Source: VBKO01 sp036393835 (GTDB taxonomy: Bacteria > Myxococcota > Myxococcia > Myxococcales > 40CM-4-68-19). Taken from it: a stretch of DNA of 15,058 nucleotides. The notes under the pieces are model-generated. The model saw only the letters and a program-made list of their open reading frames with translations. It had not been told where the DNA came from and ran no database searches. The stretch covers positions 1 to 15,058 of the forward strand of contig DASWGI010000070.1 in the NCBI GenBank assembly GCA_036393835.1, read 5' to 3'. The position numbers and the translations under genes were made by a program. This document shows positions 1 to 7,198 of this stretch, piece by piece; positions within the stretch are counted from its first letter, which is position 1; each line of letters begins with the position of its first letter.

Positions 1-1772
1 TCCCAGACCACCTCGGTGGACTCGCGCAGCTCGCCGGGGAACAGGTCGAGCAGCCATTCCGGCTCGATGGCGCTGGCGAGCCGCACCACGCGCCCCTGCC
101 CGCGGCGCTCCTCGACGTCCACGGCGACCAGGAGCTGCGCGTCCCGGACAGCCGAGCCGGGCGAGAGGACGGCCGATCCGCCCGAGGCGAGGAGGACCTC
201 GCTGCTCCCCGGCGCTCGCCGCTTCGCGACGCGGTCCGGAAACCCGGCCAGCGCGGCGATCCGCAGCGCCTCCTCGCGCGCGTCGCGGTCCGGCTCCCGT
301 CTCGAAGCGCCCAGGATGCGCTCGATCTGCGCCCGCGCGCGCTCCGGGGCCTCGAGGTCGATCAGGTCGGAGCTGGCGGTCGGCGGAGCGGATCGCCGAT
401 CGCGCGTGCCGCGCTGCTCGCCTAGAGCGGCCGCCGCGGAGGCGCCCTCGCTGGCCGCTCCGCGCGCCGCCGCCTCGAGCACCATCCGTGAGAGGCGCGG
501 GTGGAGGGGGAACCGGGCGCAGCGCCGGCCGAGCTCGGTCGCGGCGCCGGCCGCATCGACGGCGCCGAGCCGCCGCAGGAGCGCCTCGGCGGCCTCCAGC
601 GCGGCGGGCGCCGGCGCATCGAGCCAGGGGAGGCGCGCCGGATCGTGCCCGGCCGCGCGCAGCTCCAGCACCATCTCCGCGAGATCGAGCCTGCGCACCT
701 CCGGCGACAGGTGCTCGGGCCGGCCGTCGTGGTCCGCGCGCGTGTAGAGCCGGAGGGCGCGCCCGGGCGCCGTGCGCCCGGCGCGCCCGGCCCTCTGCGC
801 GGCGGAGGCGCGGCTGATCTTCGCCACTTGCAGGCTGGGCAGCCCGGACCACGGCGAGTGCGCGGCGATGCGCGCGAGCCCGCTGTCCACCACCGCGGTG
901 ACTCCGGGGACGGTGACGCTGGTCTCGGCCACGTTGGTGGAGAGGATGATCTTACGTTGCGAGGCCGGGGCGAGCGCGCGGTCCTGCTCCTCCGCCGGAA
1001 GATCGCCGTGCAGGGGCAGCACGAGCAGGCGGCGATGCGCGGCGAGCTCCGCCACCGCCTCGCCCGCCTGGCGGATCTCCGCCGCGCCGGGGAGGAACAC
1101 GAGGACGTCGCCGCTCGTCTCCGCCACGGTCAGCTTGCGGACGGCCGCCGCCACCTGCTCGGAGAGGCGGCGCGGGTCGGGCCGCTCGGCGTGCTCCACC
1201 GCCACCTCGAAGCGACGCCCCTCGCTGCGCACGATGGCGCATCCCAGGTGCGCGGCGACCGGCCCCGCGTCCAGCGTCGCCGACATGACGAGCACCTTGA
1301 GATCTGGCCGCGGGCCGCGCAAGAGCTGCAGCAAGAGCGCGAGCGCCACGTCCCCTTGCAGGTGCCGTTCGTGGAACTCGTCGAGCACCACGGCGGAGAC
1401 GCCCCGCAGGAGCGGATCCGCGAGCAGCCGGCGCGTCAGCACCCCCTCCGTGACGTACCGCAGCCGCGTCCGCGGGCCGGTCGCGTCCTCGAACCGCACC
1501 TGGTACCCGACGGTCTCTCCGGGCCGCTCGCCCAGCTCTTGCGCGACCCGCCGGGCGGCGGTGCGCGCCGCGAGCCGGCGGGGCTCGAGCACCACCACCT
1601 CCCCCGGGACCAGATCGAGCAGGGCGGGCGGGACGCGCGTCGTCTTGCCGGCGCCCGCCGGCGCTTCCAGCACCAGCGCCGGACCCGCGCGGATCCGAGC
1701 GGCGACCTCGGGCAGCACCTCGTCGATGGGCAGCGGCTCGCGCATCGAGTAGAAGATTCGCATGGAAGGCAT
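1..1772 (-). CDS. hrpB: ATP-dependent helicase HrpB, C-terminal part cut by the window edge
   Basis: DEAH-box superfamily 2 helicase of the HrpB family, expected to couple ATP hydrolysis to nucleic-acid unwinding in the cytoplasm; its cellular substrate is poorly defined in most bacteria. Seen in the translation: a Walker A motif APAGAGKTT (about residues 37-45), DEFH (131-134), motif III SAT (164-166) and motif VI QRAGRAGR (326-333). About 590 codons are visible against a family norm near 800-820, so the missing part is the C-terminus; the frame stays open to base 1. I chose the ATG at 1772 because it shares its A with the TGA stop of the upstream permease (TGATG), which suggests translational coupling. 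An in-frame ATG at 1763 is the alternative. Neither has a close Shine-Dalgarno; a GGAGG lies about 20 nt before 1772. Family assignment is secure; linkage to the ABC transporter is probably only operonic. Confidence 0.93.
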   Translation of the reverse strand, partial: MPSMRIFYSMREPLPIDEVLPEVAARIRAGPALVLEAPAGAGKTTRVPPALLDLVPGEVVVLEPRRLAARTAARRVAQELGERPGETVGYQVRFEDATGPRTRLRYVTEGVLTRRLLADPLLRGVSAVVLDEFHERHLQGDVALALLLQLLRGPRPDLKVLVMSATLDAGPVAAHLGCAIVRSEGRRFEVAVEHAERPDPRRLSEQVAAAVRKLTVAETSGDVLVFLPGAAEIRQAGEAVAELAAHRRLLVLPLHGDLPAEEQDRALAPASQRKIILSTNVAETSVTVPGVTAVVDSGLARIAAHSPWSGLPSLQVAKISRASAAQRAGRAGRTAPGRALRLYTRADHDGRPEHLSPEVRRLDLAEMVLELRAAGHDPARLPWLDAPAPAALEAAEALLRRLGAVDAAGAATELGRRCARFPLHPRLSRMVLEAAARGAASEGASAAAALGEQRGTRDRRSAPPTASSDLIDLEAPERARAQIERILGASRREPDRDAREEALRIAALAGFPDRVAKRRAPGSSEVLLASGGSAVLSPGSAVRDAQLLVAVDVEERRGQGRVVRLASAIEPEWLLDLFPGELRESTEVVW

Positions 1773-2560
1773 CAAGAGCTGGCCGAGGTGTACCTCCGGA
1801 TCGACAGGCTCCAGAGCACCCGCGCAAAGGCGGCGAACGCGATCGCCCCGGCCAGCGCGCCCAGCGCCGTCCCGGCCCGCAACCGTCCGAGCAGCGCCAG
1901 AGCGGGATAGGTCGTCATCAGCGCCAGCGGCAGCACGTACGTGAAGAGCACCGCGAGGAAGCCGCGGAAGATGGTGCTGGGCCAGCGCGCCACGTCGAAC
2001 ACGCTCTGAAACAGGTAGAGCAGGTTGTCGACCCGCACCGCGAAGAAGGCGATCGACACCACCAGGATGGCGATCGAGTAGAGGACGAGAAGCGCCCCCA
2101 GCAGCATCGCGCCCGCCGCGAGGACCTCGCCGGCTGTCGGCGCGCGGCCCAGCCTGGAGAAAGCGTAGGCGAAGATCAGCCCGGCGCCGAGCAGGTCCAC
2201 GATGCGCCACGGCTCGAGCTTCGCCACCGAGACCAGGAGCTGCGCATCGGCGGGCTTGAGGAGCACGAAGTCCAGCGTCCCCTTGCGCACGTGCTCGATC
2301 ACCGCCGTCAGGCTGGGGCTCACCGCGCCCTCCAGCACGCCCTTGAGCGCCACGAACCAGCCCAGGACGAGCAGCATCTCGGGGAAGGTCCAGCCTTCCA
2401 CCGCCTGGCGCGTCCCGAACACGACCAGCAGCGGGATCAGCGTGACCGCCATCCAGAGAACCGCCAGGCCGCCCTCGACCAGGAACTCCAGGCGGTATTG
2501 CAGCCCGAGCGCCATCGAGGCGCGCAGCTGCGCCCGCACGATGGAGAGCGCGCGCCTCAT
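1772..2560 (-). CDS. ABC-2 type exporter permease subunit (COG3694/DUF990-like)
   Basis: Integral inner-membrane subunit, 262 aa, second permease of a three-gene ABC exporter. The sequence shows a positively charged N-terminus, then hydrophobic segments at roughly residues 30-49, 60-75, 118-135, 145-172 and 200-225, with another near 232-250. The cytoplasmic-loop stretch VRKGTLDFVLLKPAD (about 91-105) is the characteristic motif of this permease family as I know it. The substrate is unknown; the family is annotated as an uncharacterised ABC-2 transport system. The ATG at 2560 lies in an ATGA overlap with the stop of the upstream permease, and the stop overlaps the hrpB start, so translation is probably coupled on both sides. 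No catalytic residues are expected. The sister permease at 2557-3357 has the same kind of N-terminus but a different sequence, which implies a heterodimeric pore. Confidence 0.88.
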   Translation of the reverse strand: MRRALSIVRAQLRASMALGLQYRLEFLVEGGLAVLWMAVTLIPLLVVFGTRQAVEGWTFPEMLLVLGWFVALKGVLEGAVSPSLTAVIEHVRKGTLDFVLLKPADAQLLVSVAKLEPWRIVDLLGAGLIFAYAFSRLGRAPTAGEVLAAGAMLLGALLVLYSIAILVVSIAFFAVRVDNLLYLFQSVFDVARWPSTIFRGFLAVLFTYVLPLALMTTYPALALLGRLRAGTALGALAGAIAFAAFARVLWSLSIRRYTSASS

Positions 2561-3357
2561 CCGCCGTACGCCGAGTAGCGGCGCAGCCCCGCGCGCCAGA
2601 CCAGGTTGGTGGCGAGGAGCGCAAAGGCGACGTAGAGCCACTGCGCGCCGAGCAGCGCGAACGACTCCCCGCGGCCGTGCTTCCCCAGCATCAGCTCGAC
2701 CGGGAACGAGAGCAGGAAGCGGAACGGCAACGCCAGCGCGATGCGCTGCACGGCCTGCGGGAAGAGGTCCAGCGGGACCAGGTAACCCGAGAGCACCGCC
2801 GACACGCCCAGCCACGCCTCGAACAGGCTCGCCGCGCTCTCGACGTACAGCGCCAGCGTGCCGATCAGCGCCATGACCAGGAAGGTCAGGAGCCACGCCC
2901 CCAGGAGGGCCGGCAAGAGCATCAGCCAGAGGAGCGGATCGTGCCCGAGCTGCCCGCGGGCCGTCCATAGCAGGATCGAGACCACCGGGATGGCGACGAT
3001 CCCGCGCAGCGGCACCGCGGCCAGGTTCTCGGCGCTGTACGCGATGAGCGGGTGGAGCGGCCGCAGGAGCCGCAGCGCGAGGACGCCCTGGCGGATCTCC
3101 ATGGTCAGCTCCCACACCACCCAGGACCCGGTGAGCAGCCGCACCAGCAGCGTGGACAGGTAGTAGGCGGCGAATCCCCGCTGCGTGTACCCGCCCACCG
3201 GCCCGCTGCGCGCCACCGCGGCCCACAGCGCCAGCATGATGAGCGGCATGTTCGTACTGAACATCCAGATGAGGAACTCCGCGCGGTACGCGACCGCGCC
3301 GGCGAAACCCGCGCGCAGGAGCGCCGGATACGCCCTGGCGGCCGCGCGCAGGCTCAC
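2557..3357 (-). CDS. ABC-2 type exporter permease subunit (COG4587/DUF990-like)
   Basis: Inner-membrane permease, 266 aa with the GTG start chosen here, first of two membrane subunits following the ATPase gene. Hydrophobic segments are visible at roughly 27-49, 62-82, 112-133, 141-170, 176-195 and 233-252, giving about six membrane helices. The N-terminal AYRAEFLIWM and the segment after residue 85 (EIRQGVLALRLLRPL) resemble this family's conserved cytoplasmic loop. The open frame extends upstream to 3855, but that region lies inside the ATPase gene and has no membrane-protein character. The GTG at 3357 overlaps the ATPase stop (GTGA) and has a purine-rich GAGGGAG 4 nt upstream. It presumably pairs with the permease at 1772-2560 to form the pore. 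The exported substrate cannot be read from the sequence. Confidence 0.87.
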   Translation of the reverse strand: MSLRAAARAYPALLRAGFAGAVAYRAEFLIWMFSTNMPLIMLALWAAVARSGPVGGYTQRGFAAYYLSTLLVRLLTGSWVVWELTMEIRQGVLALRLLRPLHPLIAYSAENLAAVPLRGIVAIPVVSILLWTARGQLGHDPLLWLMLLPALLGAWLLTFLVMALIGTLALYVESAASLFEAWLGVSAVLSGYLVPLDLFPQAVQRIALALPFRFLLSFPVELMLGKHGRGESFALLGAQWLYVAFALLATNLVWRAGLRRYSAYGG

Positions 3358-4340
3358 GCGGCTCCCTCGGCGACGCCGCGCTCGAACAGCTCGCGCATCA
3401 CTTCCTCGAGCGGCGGGTCCTCGACGGTCAGGTCCACCACGGGCAGCTGCGCCAGCGCGCGCTGCACGGCTCCCTGCAGCTCGGACTGCGACACCTGCAG
3501 CACCGCCTGCGCGTCGGTCTGGGAGACGATGCTGCCGAGCTTCGTGAGATCCCGCGCCTCCACCGGGCGCGAGAGCTTGAGGAGCACGCGCTTGTCGGGC
3601 CGCACCCGCCGCACGAGCTCGTCGAGCGATCCGTCGTAGATGAGGCGCCCGTGGTCGATGACCAGCACGCGCGGGCACAGGGCGGCCACGTCGTCCATGT
3701 AGTGGCTGGTGAGGAGCACGGTCGCGCCGAAGCGCTCGTTGTAGGCGCGCACGAACCCGCGGACCGTCGCCTGCATGGTGACGTCGAGCCCGATGGTCGG
3801 CTCGTCGAGGAAGAGGATGCGGGGCCGGTGCAGGAGCGCCACCGCCAGCTCGCACTTCATCCGCTCGCCCAGGGAGAGCTGCCGGGTGGGCTTGTCGAGA
3901 AGGCCCCGCAGGCCGAGCAGGTCGGTCAGCTCGGCCAGCGTCTCGTCGTATTGCGGGCGCGGGATGTCGTAGATGGCCCGGTTGAGCAGGAAGGTCTCGC
4001 TGGGCGGCAGGTCCCAGAGGAGCTGCTGCTTCTGGCCCATCACCAGCGTGATCTGCCGGAGGAAGTCGGGCGAGCGGTCCTGGGGGGTATGTCCGGCGAC
4101 CGAGACGTGCCCCGAGGTGGGATGGAGCAGCCCGGAGAGGACCTTCAAGGTGGTCGTCTTGCCGGCGCCGTTGGGCCCGAGGAACCCGACCCGCTCGCCG
4201 GCGCCGACCCGGAAGGTCACGCCGTCGACCGCCTTGACCTCCTCCCGGGGGCGGTGCACCAGCGAGCGGAGCGCGGCGCGCAGCCCGGGCTCGCGCCGGT
4301 GGACGAAGTAGGACTTGCGGAGCCGTTCGACCGCGATCAT
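3354..4340 (-). CDS. ABC-2 type exporter ATP-binding subunit (COG4586-like)
   Basis: Cytoplasmic ATPase of the exporter, 328 aa from the ATG at 4340. Motifs in order: Walker A GPNGAGKT (55-62), glutamine-rich Q-loop region around 103-106, ABC signature LSLGE (155-159), Walker B ILFLDEP (175-181) and switch histidine H213 in TSHYM. The roughly 35-residue insertion before the core beta-strand (HRREPGL to EEVKAVDG) and the long C-terminal extension after residue 245 are typical of the COG4586 branch, which is found with two DUF990 permeases exactly as here. An in-frame TTG at 4379 would add 13 residues of low-complexity sequence and would place the start next to the divergent cyclase start, so I prefer 4340, although neither start has a clear Shine-Dalgarno. 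It heads an operon with two permeases and hrpB. Substrate unknown. Confidence 0.92.
   Translation of the reverse strand: MIAVERLRKSYFVHRREPGLRAALRSLVHRPREEVKAVDGVTFRVGAGERVGFLGPNGAGKTTTLKVLSGLLHPTSGHVSVAGHTPQDRSPDFLRQITLVMGQKQQLLWDLPPSETFLLNRAIYDIPRPQYDETLAELTDLLGLRGLLDKPTRQLSLGERMKCELAVALLHRPRILFLDEPTIGLDVTMQATVRGFVRAYNERFGATVLLTSHYMDDVAALCPRVLVIDHGRLIYDGSLDELVRRVRPDKRVLLKLSRPVEARDLTKLGSIVSQTDAQAVLQVSQSELQGAVQRALAQLPVVDLTVEDPPLEEVMRELFERGVAEGAA
3362..3368 (-). promoter_or_regulatory. Ribosome binding site fixing the GTG start of the permease
   Basis: Minus strand reads GAGGGAG four bases before the GTG at 3357. It lies inside the last codons of the ATPase gene. It supports the GTG over any start in the long upstream extension of the same frame. 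Confidence 0.6.
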
Positions 4341-4384
4341 CGCACTAGGGGAAGTACTGGTCGTGCCGATAGGATTCAACAGGA
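4341..4384. promoter_or_regulatory. 44-bp divergent gap between the ABC exporter and the diguanylate cyclase
   Basis: This is the only space between two divergent starts (4340 minus, 4385 plus). It contains a short AGTACT palindrome at 4353-4358 and AGGA at 4371-4374, which could serve as ribosome binding site for the cyclase at a 10-nt spacing. I see no convincing -35/-10 pair or sigma-54 element for either direction. Any promoters must overlap each other or lie within the 5' ends of the opposing genes. Confidence 0.45.
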
Positions 4385-5659
4385 ATGTCCGATCTCTTCG
4401 ATCCGCGCGACCTCCAGGTCGTGTTCCTTCGCGAGATGCACGAGGCGCGGGCGCGCGCCCGCGACGCCCTGGCCCGGGCTGGGCGCGAGGCGGGCGACCC
4501 CGCCGCGGTGCGCGAGCTGCGCAACTTCTTCCACCGGCTCGCGGGCAGCGCCGGGACGGTGGGCCACGGCATGCTCGCCCGCCTGGCGGGCGCCTGCGAG
4601 CTGGCGGCGGACCAGGAGCTCGAGCGCAAAGGCCCTCTCTCGAAGATCACCGCGCGCATCTTCGCCGAGGGCCTGGCCGGCGTCGACGACGTGCTCGAGA
4701 CCCGCACGCCGGCCCTGGGCGTCCTCATCCCCGTCCTGCAGCAGGAGACCGGCGCGGCCCGCGTGGCTCTCGAGGACGTGCCGTCGCGGGTGCTGGTCAT
4801 CGATGACGACCTGGTGACCGCTCGCGCGACCGAAGCCGTGCTGCGCGCGGCCGGGTTCCTCACCGCCAGCTGCTGCGACCCCGCCGACGCGTACGAGGCG
4901 ATCCTGCGCGAGAGCCCGGATCTGATCATCCTCGACGTGCTCCTCGGCGAGGTGGACGGGTTCGAAGTGTGCCGCCGCGTGCGCGGCAATCCGGCGCTGC
5001 AGCTCGTGCCGATCATCTTCGTCACCCGCCGCGGCGACGTCGAGGAGCGCGTGCGCGGCTTGCAGGTGGGTGGCAACGATTACCTGGCCAAGCCGTTCGA
5101 CGCGCCGGAGCTGGTGGCGCGGGTCCGCTCGCACCTGTCCCGCCTCTCGGCGCTGCGCGAGATGGCCATCCGCGACGGCCTGACGCGCTGCTACAACCAC
5201 AAGTACTTCAAGATGCGGCTGGAGCAGGAGCTGGTCCGCGCCCGCCGGTACGGCAGCGCGCTCTCGCTCGGTCTCCTCGACGTCGACCACTTCAAGCGGG
5301 TCAACGACACCTACGGGCACCCCGGCGGCGACGCGGTCCTCGCCCACCTGGCCAGCCTGCTCATCGCCTCGGTGCGGTCGAGCGACATCGTCGCGCGCTA
5401 CGGCGGCGAGGAGTTCGCCTTCGTGCTGGTGGAGGCGGGCGCACAGGAGGCGGCGGTGGTCGCCGAGCGGATGCGCGCCCGGGTGGAGGCGCACGAGTTC
5501 GAGGTGCCCGGCGGAGCGCGGCTACGCGCGACCGCCAGCATCGGGCTCGCGGCGGCGCAGGGGAAGGAGCCGGCCGCGGCGCTGGTCCAGCGCGCCGACG
5601 CGGCGCTTTACGAGGCCAAGGCGCAGGGCAGGAACCGCGTCCGGACCTCTACACCCTGA
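4385..5659 (+). CDS. Hpt-REC-GGDEF response regulator, diguanylate cyclase (WspR-like output)
   Basis: Predicted cytoplasmic enzyme making cyclic-di-GMP from two GTP, 424 aa. Domain order: N-terminal Hpt-like helical domain (about 1-120) with candidate phospho-histidine H50 in FFHRLAGSAGT; receiver domain (about 134-255) with acidic residues D140-D142, phospho-acceptor D184, T214 and K236; GGDEF domain (about 260-420) with active-site GGEEF at 340-344 and an intact inhibitory I-site R331-S-S-D334 five residues before it. All catalytic residues look present, so an active, product-inhibited cyclase is expected. It lies convergent to the seven-gene chemosensory operon, overlapping the MCP by 11 bp, and is the natural output for the CheA-REC kinase there, as WspR is for WspE; that partnership is inference. 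The added Hpt domain is not part of canonical WspR. AGGA at 4371-4374 supports the ATG. Confidence 0.93.
   Translation: MSDLFDPRDLQVVFLREMHEARARARDALARAGREAGDPAAVRELRNFFHRLAGSAGTVGHGMLARLAGACELAADQELERKGPLSKITARIFAEGLAGVDDVLETRTPALGVLIPVLQQETGAARVALEDVPSRVLVIDDDLVTARATEAVLRAAGFLTASCCDPADAYEAILRESPDLIILDVLLGEVDGFEVCRRVRGNPALQLVPIIFVTRRGDVEERVRGLQVGGNDYLAKPFDAPELVARVRSHLSRLSALREMAIRDGLTRCYNHKYFKMRLEQELVRARRYGSALSLGLLDVDHFKRVNDTYGHPGGDAVLAHLASLLIASVRSSDIVARYGGEEFAFVLVEAGAQEAAVVAERMRARVEAHEFEVPGGARLRATASIGLAAAQGKEPAAALVQRADAALYEAKAQGRNRVRTSTP
5649..5659. other. 11-bp tail-to-tail overlap of the cyclase and MCP genes
   Basis: The plus-strand cyclase stop (TGA, 5657-5659) lies beyond the minus-strand MCP stop (TAG, 5651-5649), so the two coding regions share 11 bp. 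No hairpin plus T-run terminator is visible around the junction for either direction. Each transcript should therefore extend into the other gene as antisense RNA unless Rho stops it. Confidence 0.85.
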
Positions 5660-7193
5660 AGCCTCGCACCACGTCCGAGACGCGCTGGGAAAGGTCCTTC
5701 AAGACGCCGGCCGCCGCGGTGGTGGTCTCCAGGCGCCGCATGGTCTCGTCCATCATCTTGGTCTGGTCGGTGACCGCGCTGAAGATCTGCGTGATGCCGG
5801 CGTTCTGCTGCGAGACCGCCGCCGCGATCTGCCGCACGGCCGCCGAGTTGTCCTTCACGATGTTGGACAGCTGCTTGAGGTTCTCCCCCGAGACGCGCAC
5901 TTGCTGCAGGCCGCCTTCGATCTTCTGCGTTCCCTTCTCGGTGATCGCCACCGCGCCGCGGATCGACCCGGAGATGTCCTCGAGGATCTCGCGCACCCGG
6001 TTGGTCGCCTGGATCGACTGATCGGCCAGGCTGCGGATCTCGCGCGCCACCACCGCGAACCCCTTGCCGTGCTCGCCCGAGCGCACCGCCTCGATGGCGG
6101 CGTTCAGCGCGAGCATGTTCGACTGGTCGGCCAGGTCCTTCACCGTCTGGGTGATGCCTCCGATCTGCTGGGTGCGCTCGGCGAGCTGGGTGATCTTGTG
6201 CGCGATCTCGTCCACCTGGGCGCGGATGTCGGTCAGGCCTCCCAGGCTGGACTCGATGGCGGTCTCGCCCGAGTTGGACACCTCGTCCGCCTTCTCGGTG
6301 AGCTTGAGCACCGCCTCGGCCTTCTGCGCCGCGAGCAGCGAGGTCTGCTTGATCTCCTGCGCGGTGACCTGCGTCTCTTGCAGCGCGGTCGCCTGGCGGG
6401 TGATGGTCTCGCTCTGCTCGGAGGTGGAGGTGCCCAGGTCGTCGCCGGCCTGCTTGAGCAGCCGCACCGAGTCCTGCAGCGCGCCGACCACCTGCTTGAG
6501 CTTCTCCACCATCGCGCCGAAGGCCGCCGCCAGCTCCCCGATCTCGTCGCTCGAGGTCACGTCGACGCGCTGGGTGAGGTCTCCATCGAGGATGCGCGAG
6601 GTGAGGTGGGTGAGCCGCCGGAGGGGGCTGATGATCTGGCGGACCATCAGGTAGGCGATGCCGATGGCGAGCACCATGGCCAGCGCGGTCACGCCGAACA
6701 GGCGCATCTGCGCCTCGCGCAGGCGCGCCGCGATGTGGCCCGGGTCGAGGCCGACGTGGACCAGCGCGCCCGTCATCACCGGCGCGGGCACGTCGACGTA
6801 GCGCACGCCGTTCAGCGTCACTTCGGTGATCTTCTCGTTCTCGCGCAGCTGCCGGGGGTCCTGCGCCGGCGCCTTGCCCTCGAAGGTGTGGGCGATGATG
6901 TTGCCGTTGGGGCCCACCACCTGGATGTAGGCCAGCCCGGAGTCCTTCTTCACCGACTGGATGGTCGAGGCGATGGCGGATTCGGGCATCTCCACCAGCG
7001 CCGAGGCGAGGGTCACCGAGATGGCCTTCGCTCGCGCGCGGCCCTCGCTCTCCAGCACCTTGCCGAAGTAGCTGCCTTCCACCGCGGCCACGACCGCCGC
7101 GACCAGCGCCAGGGTAGTGCCGACGAGCAGCGAGATCTTCCAGAGCAGGGGGAAACGCGCCTTCTGGGGTCCTGCCACCAGCTTGGTGTCCAT
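5649..7193 (-). CDS. Methyl-accepting chemotaxis protein with Cache-like periplasmic sensor (WspA-like position)
   Basis: Transmembrane chemoreceptor, 514 aa, expected to control the CheA-REC kinase. Membrane helices at about 16-38 and 165-185 enclose a roughly 125-residue periplasmic region; the YIQVVGPNGNIIAHTF stretch (89-104) looks like a small single-Cache sensor, though I cannot name a ligand. A HAMP domain follows (about 186-240, with P190 and DEIGEL at 216-221), then the coiled-coil signalling domain with hairpin tip SNMLALNAAIEAVRSGEHGK (358-377). About 20 heptads follow the tip, roughly fitting a 40H receptor. The C-terminus (VVRGFRV) has no CheR-binding pentapeptide. The open frame reaches 7544, but the ATG at 7193 has AGAGGTG 6 nt upstream and follows the cheB stop by 5 nt. 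Last gene of the operon. In Pseudomonas Wsp the receptor is first. Confidence 0.94.
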   Translation of the reverse strand: MDTKLVAGPQKARFPLLWKISLLVGTTLALVAAVVAAVEGSYFGKVLESEGRARAKAISVTLASALVEMPESAIASTIQSVKKDSGLAYIQVVGPNGNIIAHTFEGKAPAQDPRQLRENEKITEVTLNGVRYVDVPAPVMTGALVHVGLDPGHIAARLREAQMRLFGVTALAMVLAIGIAYLMVRQIISPLRRLTHLTSRILDGDLTQRVDVTSSDEIGELAAAFGAMVEKLKQVVGALQDSVRLLKQAGDDLGTSTSEQSETITRQATALQETQVTAQEIKQTSLLAAQKAEAVLKLTEKADEVSNSGETAIESSLGGLTDIRAQVDEIAHKITQLAERTQQIGGITQTVKDLADQSNMLALNAAIEAVRSGEHGKGFAVVAREIRSLADQSIQATNRVREILEDISGSIRGAVAITEKGTQKIEGGLQQVRVSGENLKQLSNIVKDNSAAVRQIAAAVSQQNAGITQIFSAVTDQTKMMDETMRRLETTTAAAGVLKDLSQRVSDVVRGFRV

Positions 7194-7198
7194 CCTCG

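Noticed and set aside
501..1910. A 469-codon plus-strand frame opposite hrpB
   Set aside because: The minus strand carries all helicase motifs in one uninterrupted frame; the plus-strand product is low-complexity.
4341..4379. TTG start at 4379 for the exporter ATPase
   Set aside because: It adds 13 Ser/Thr/Pro residues absent from the family and leaves almost no space for the divergent gene; ATG 4340 begins directly at the first conserved strand. The TTG cannot be fully excluded.
3651..4817. A 388-codon plus-strand frame spanning the exporter ATPase and the start of the cyclase
   Set aside because: It crosses two real genes on different strands and has no domain character.
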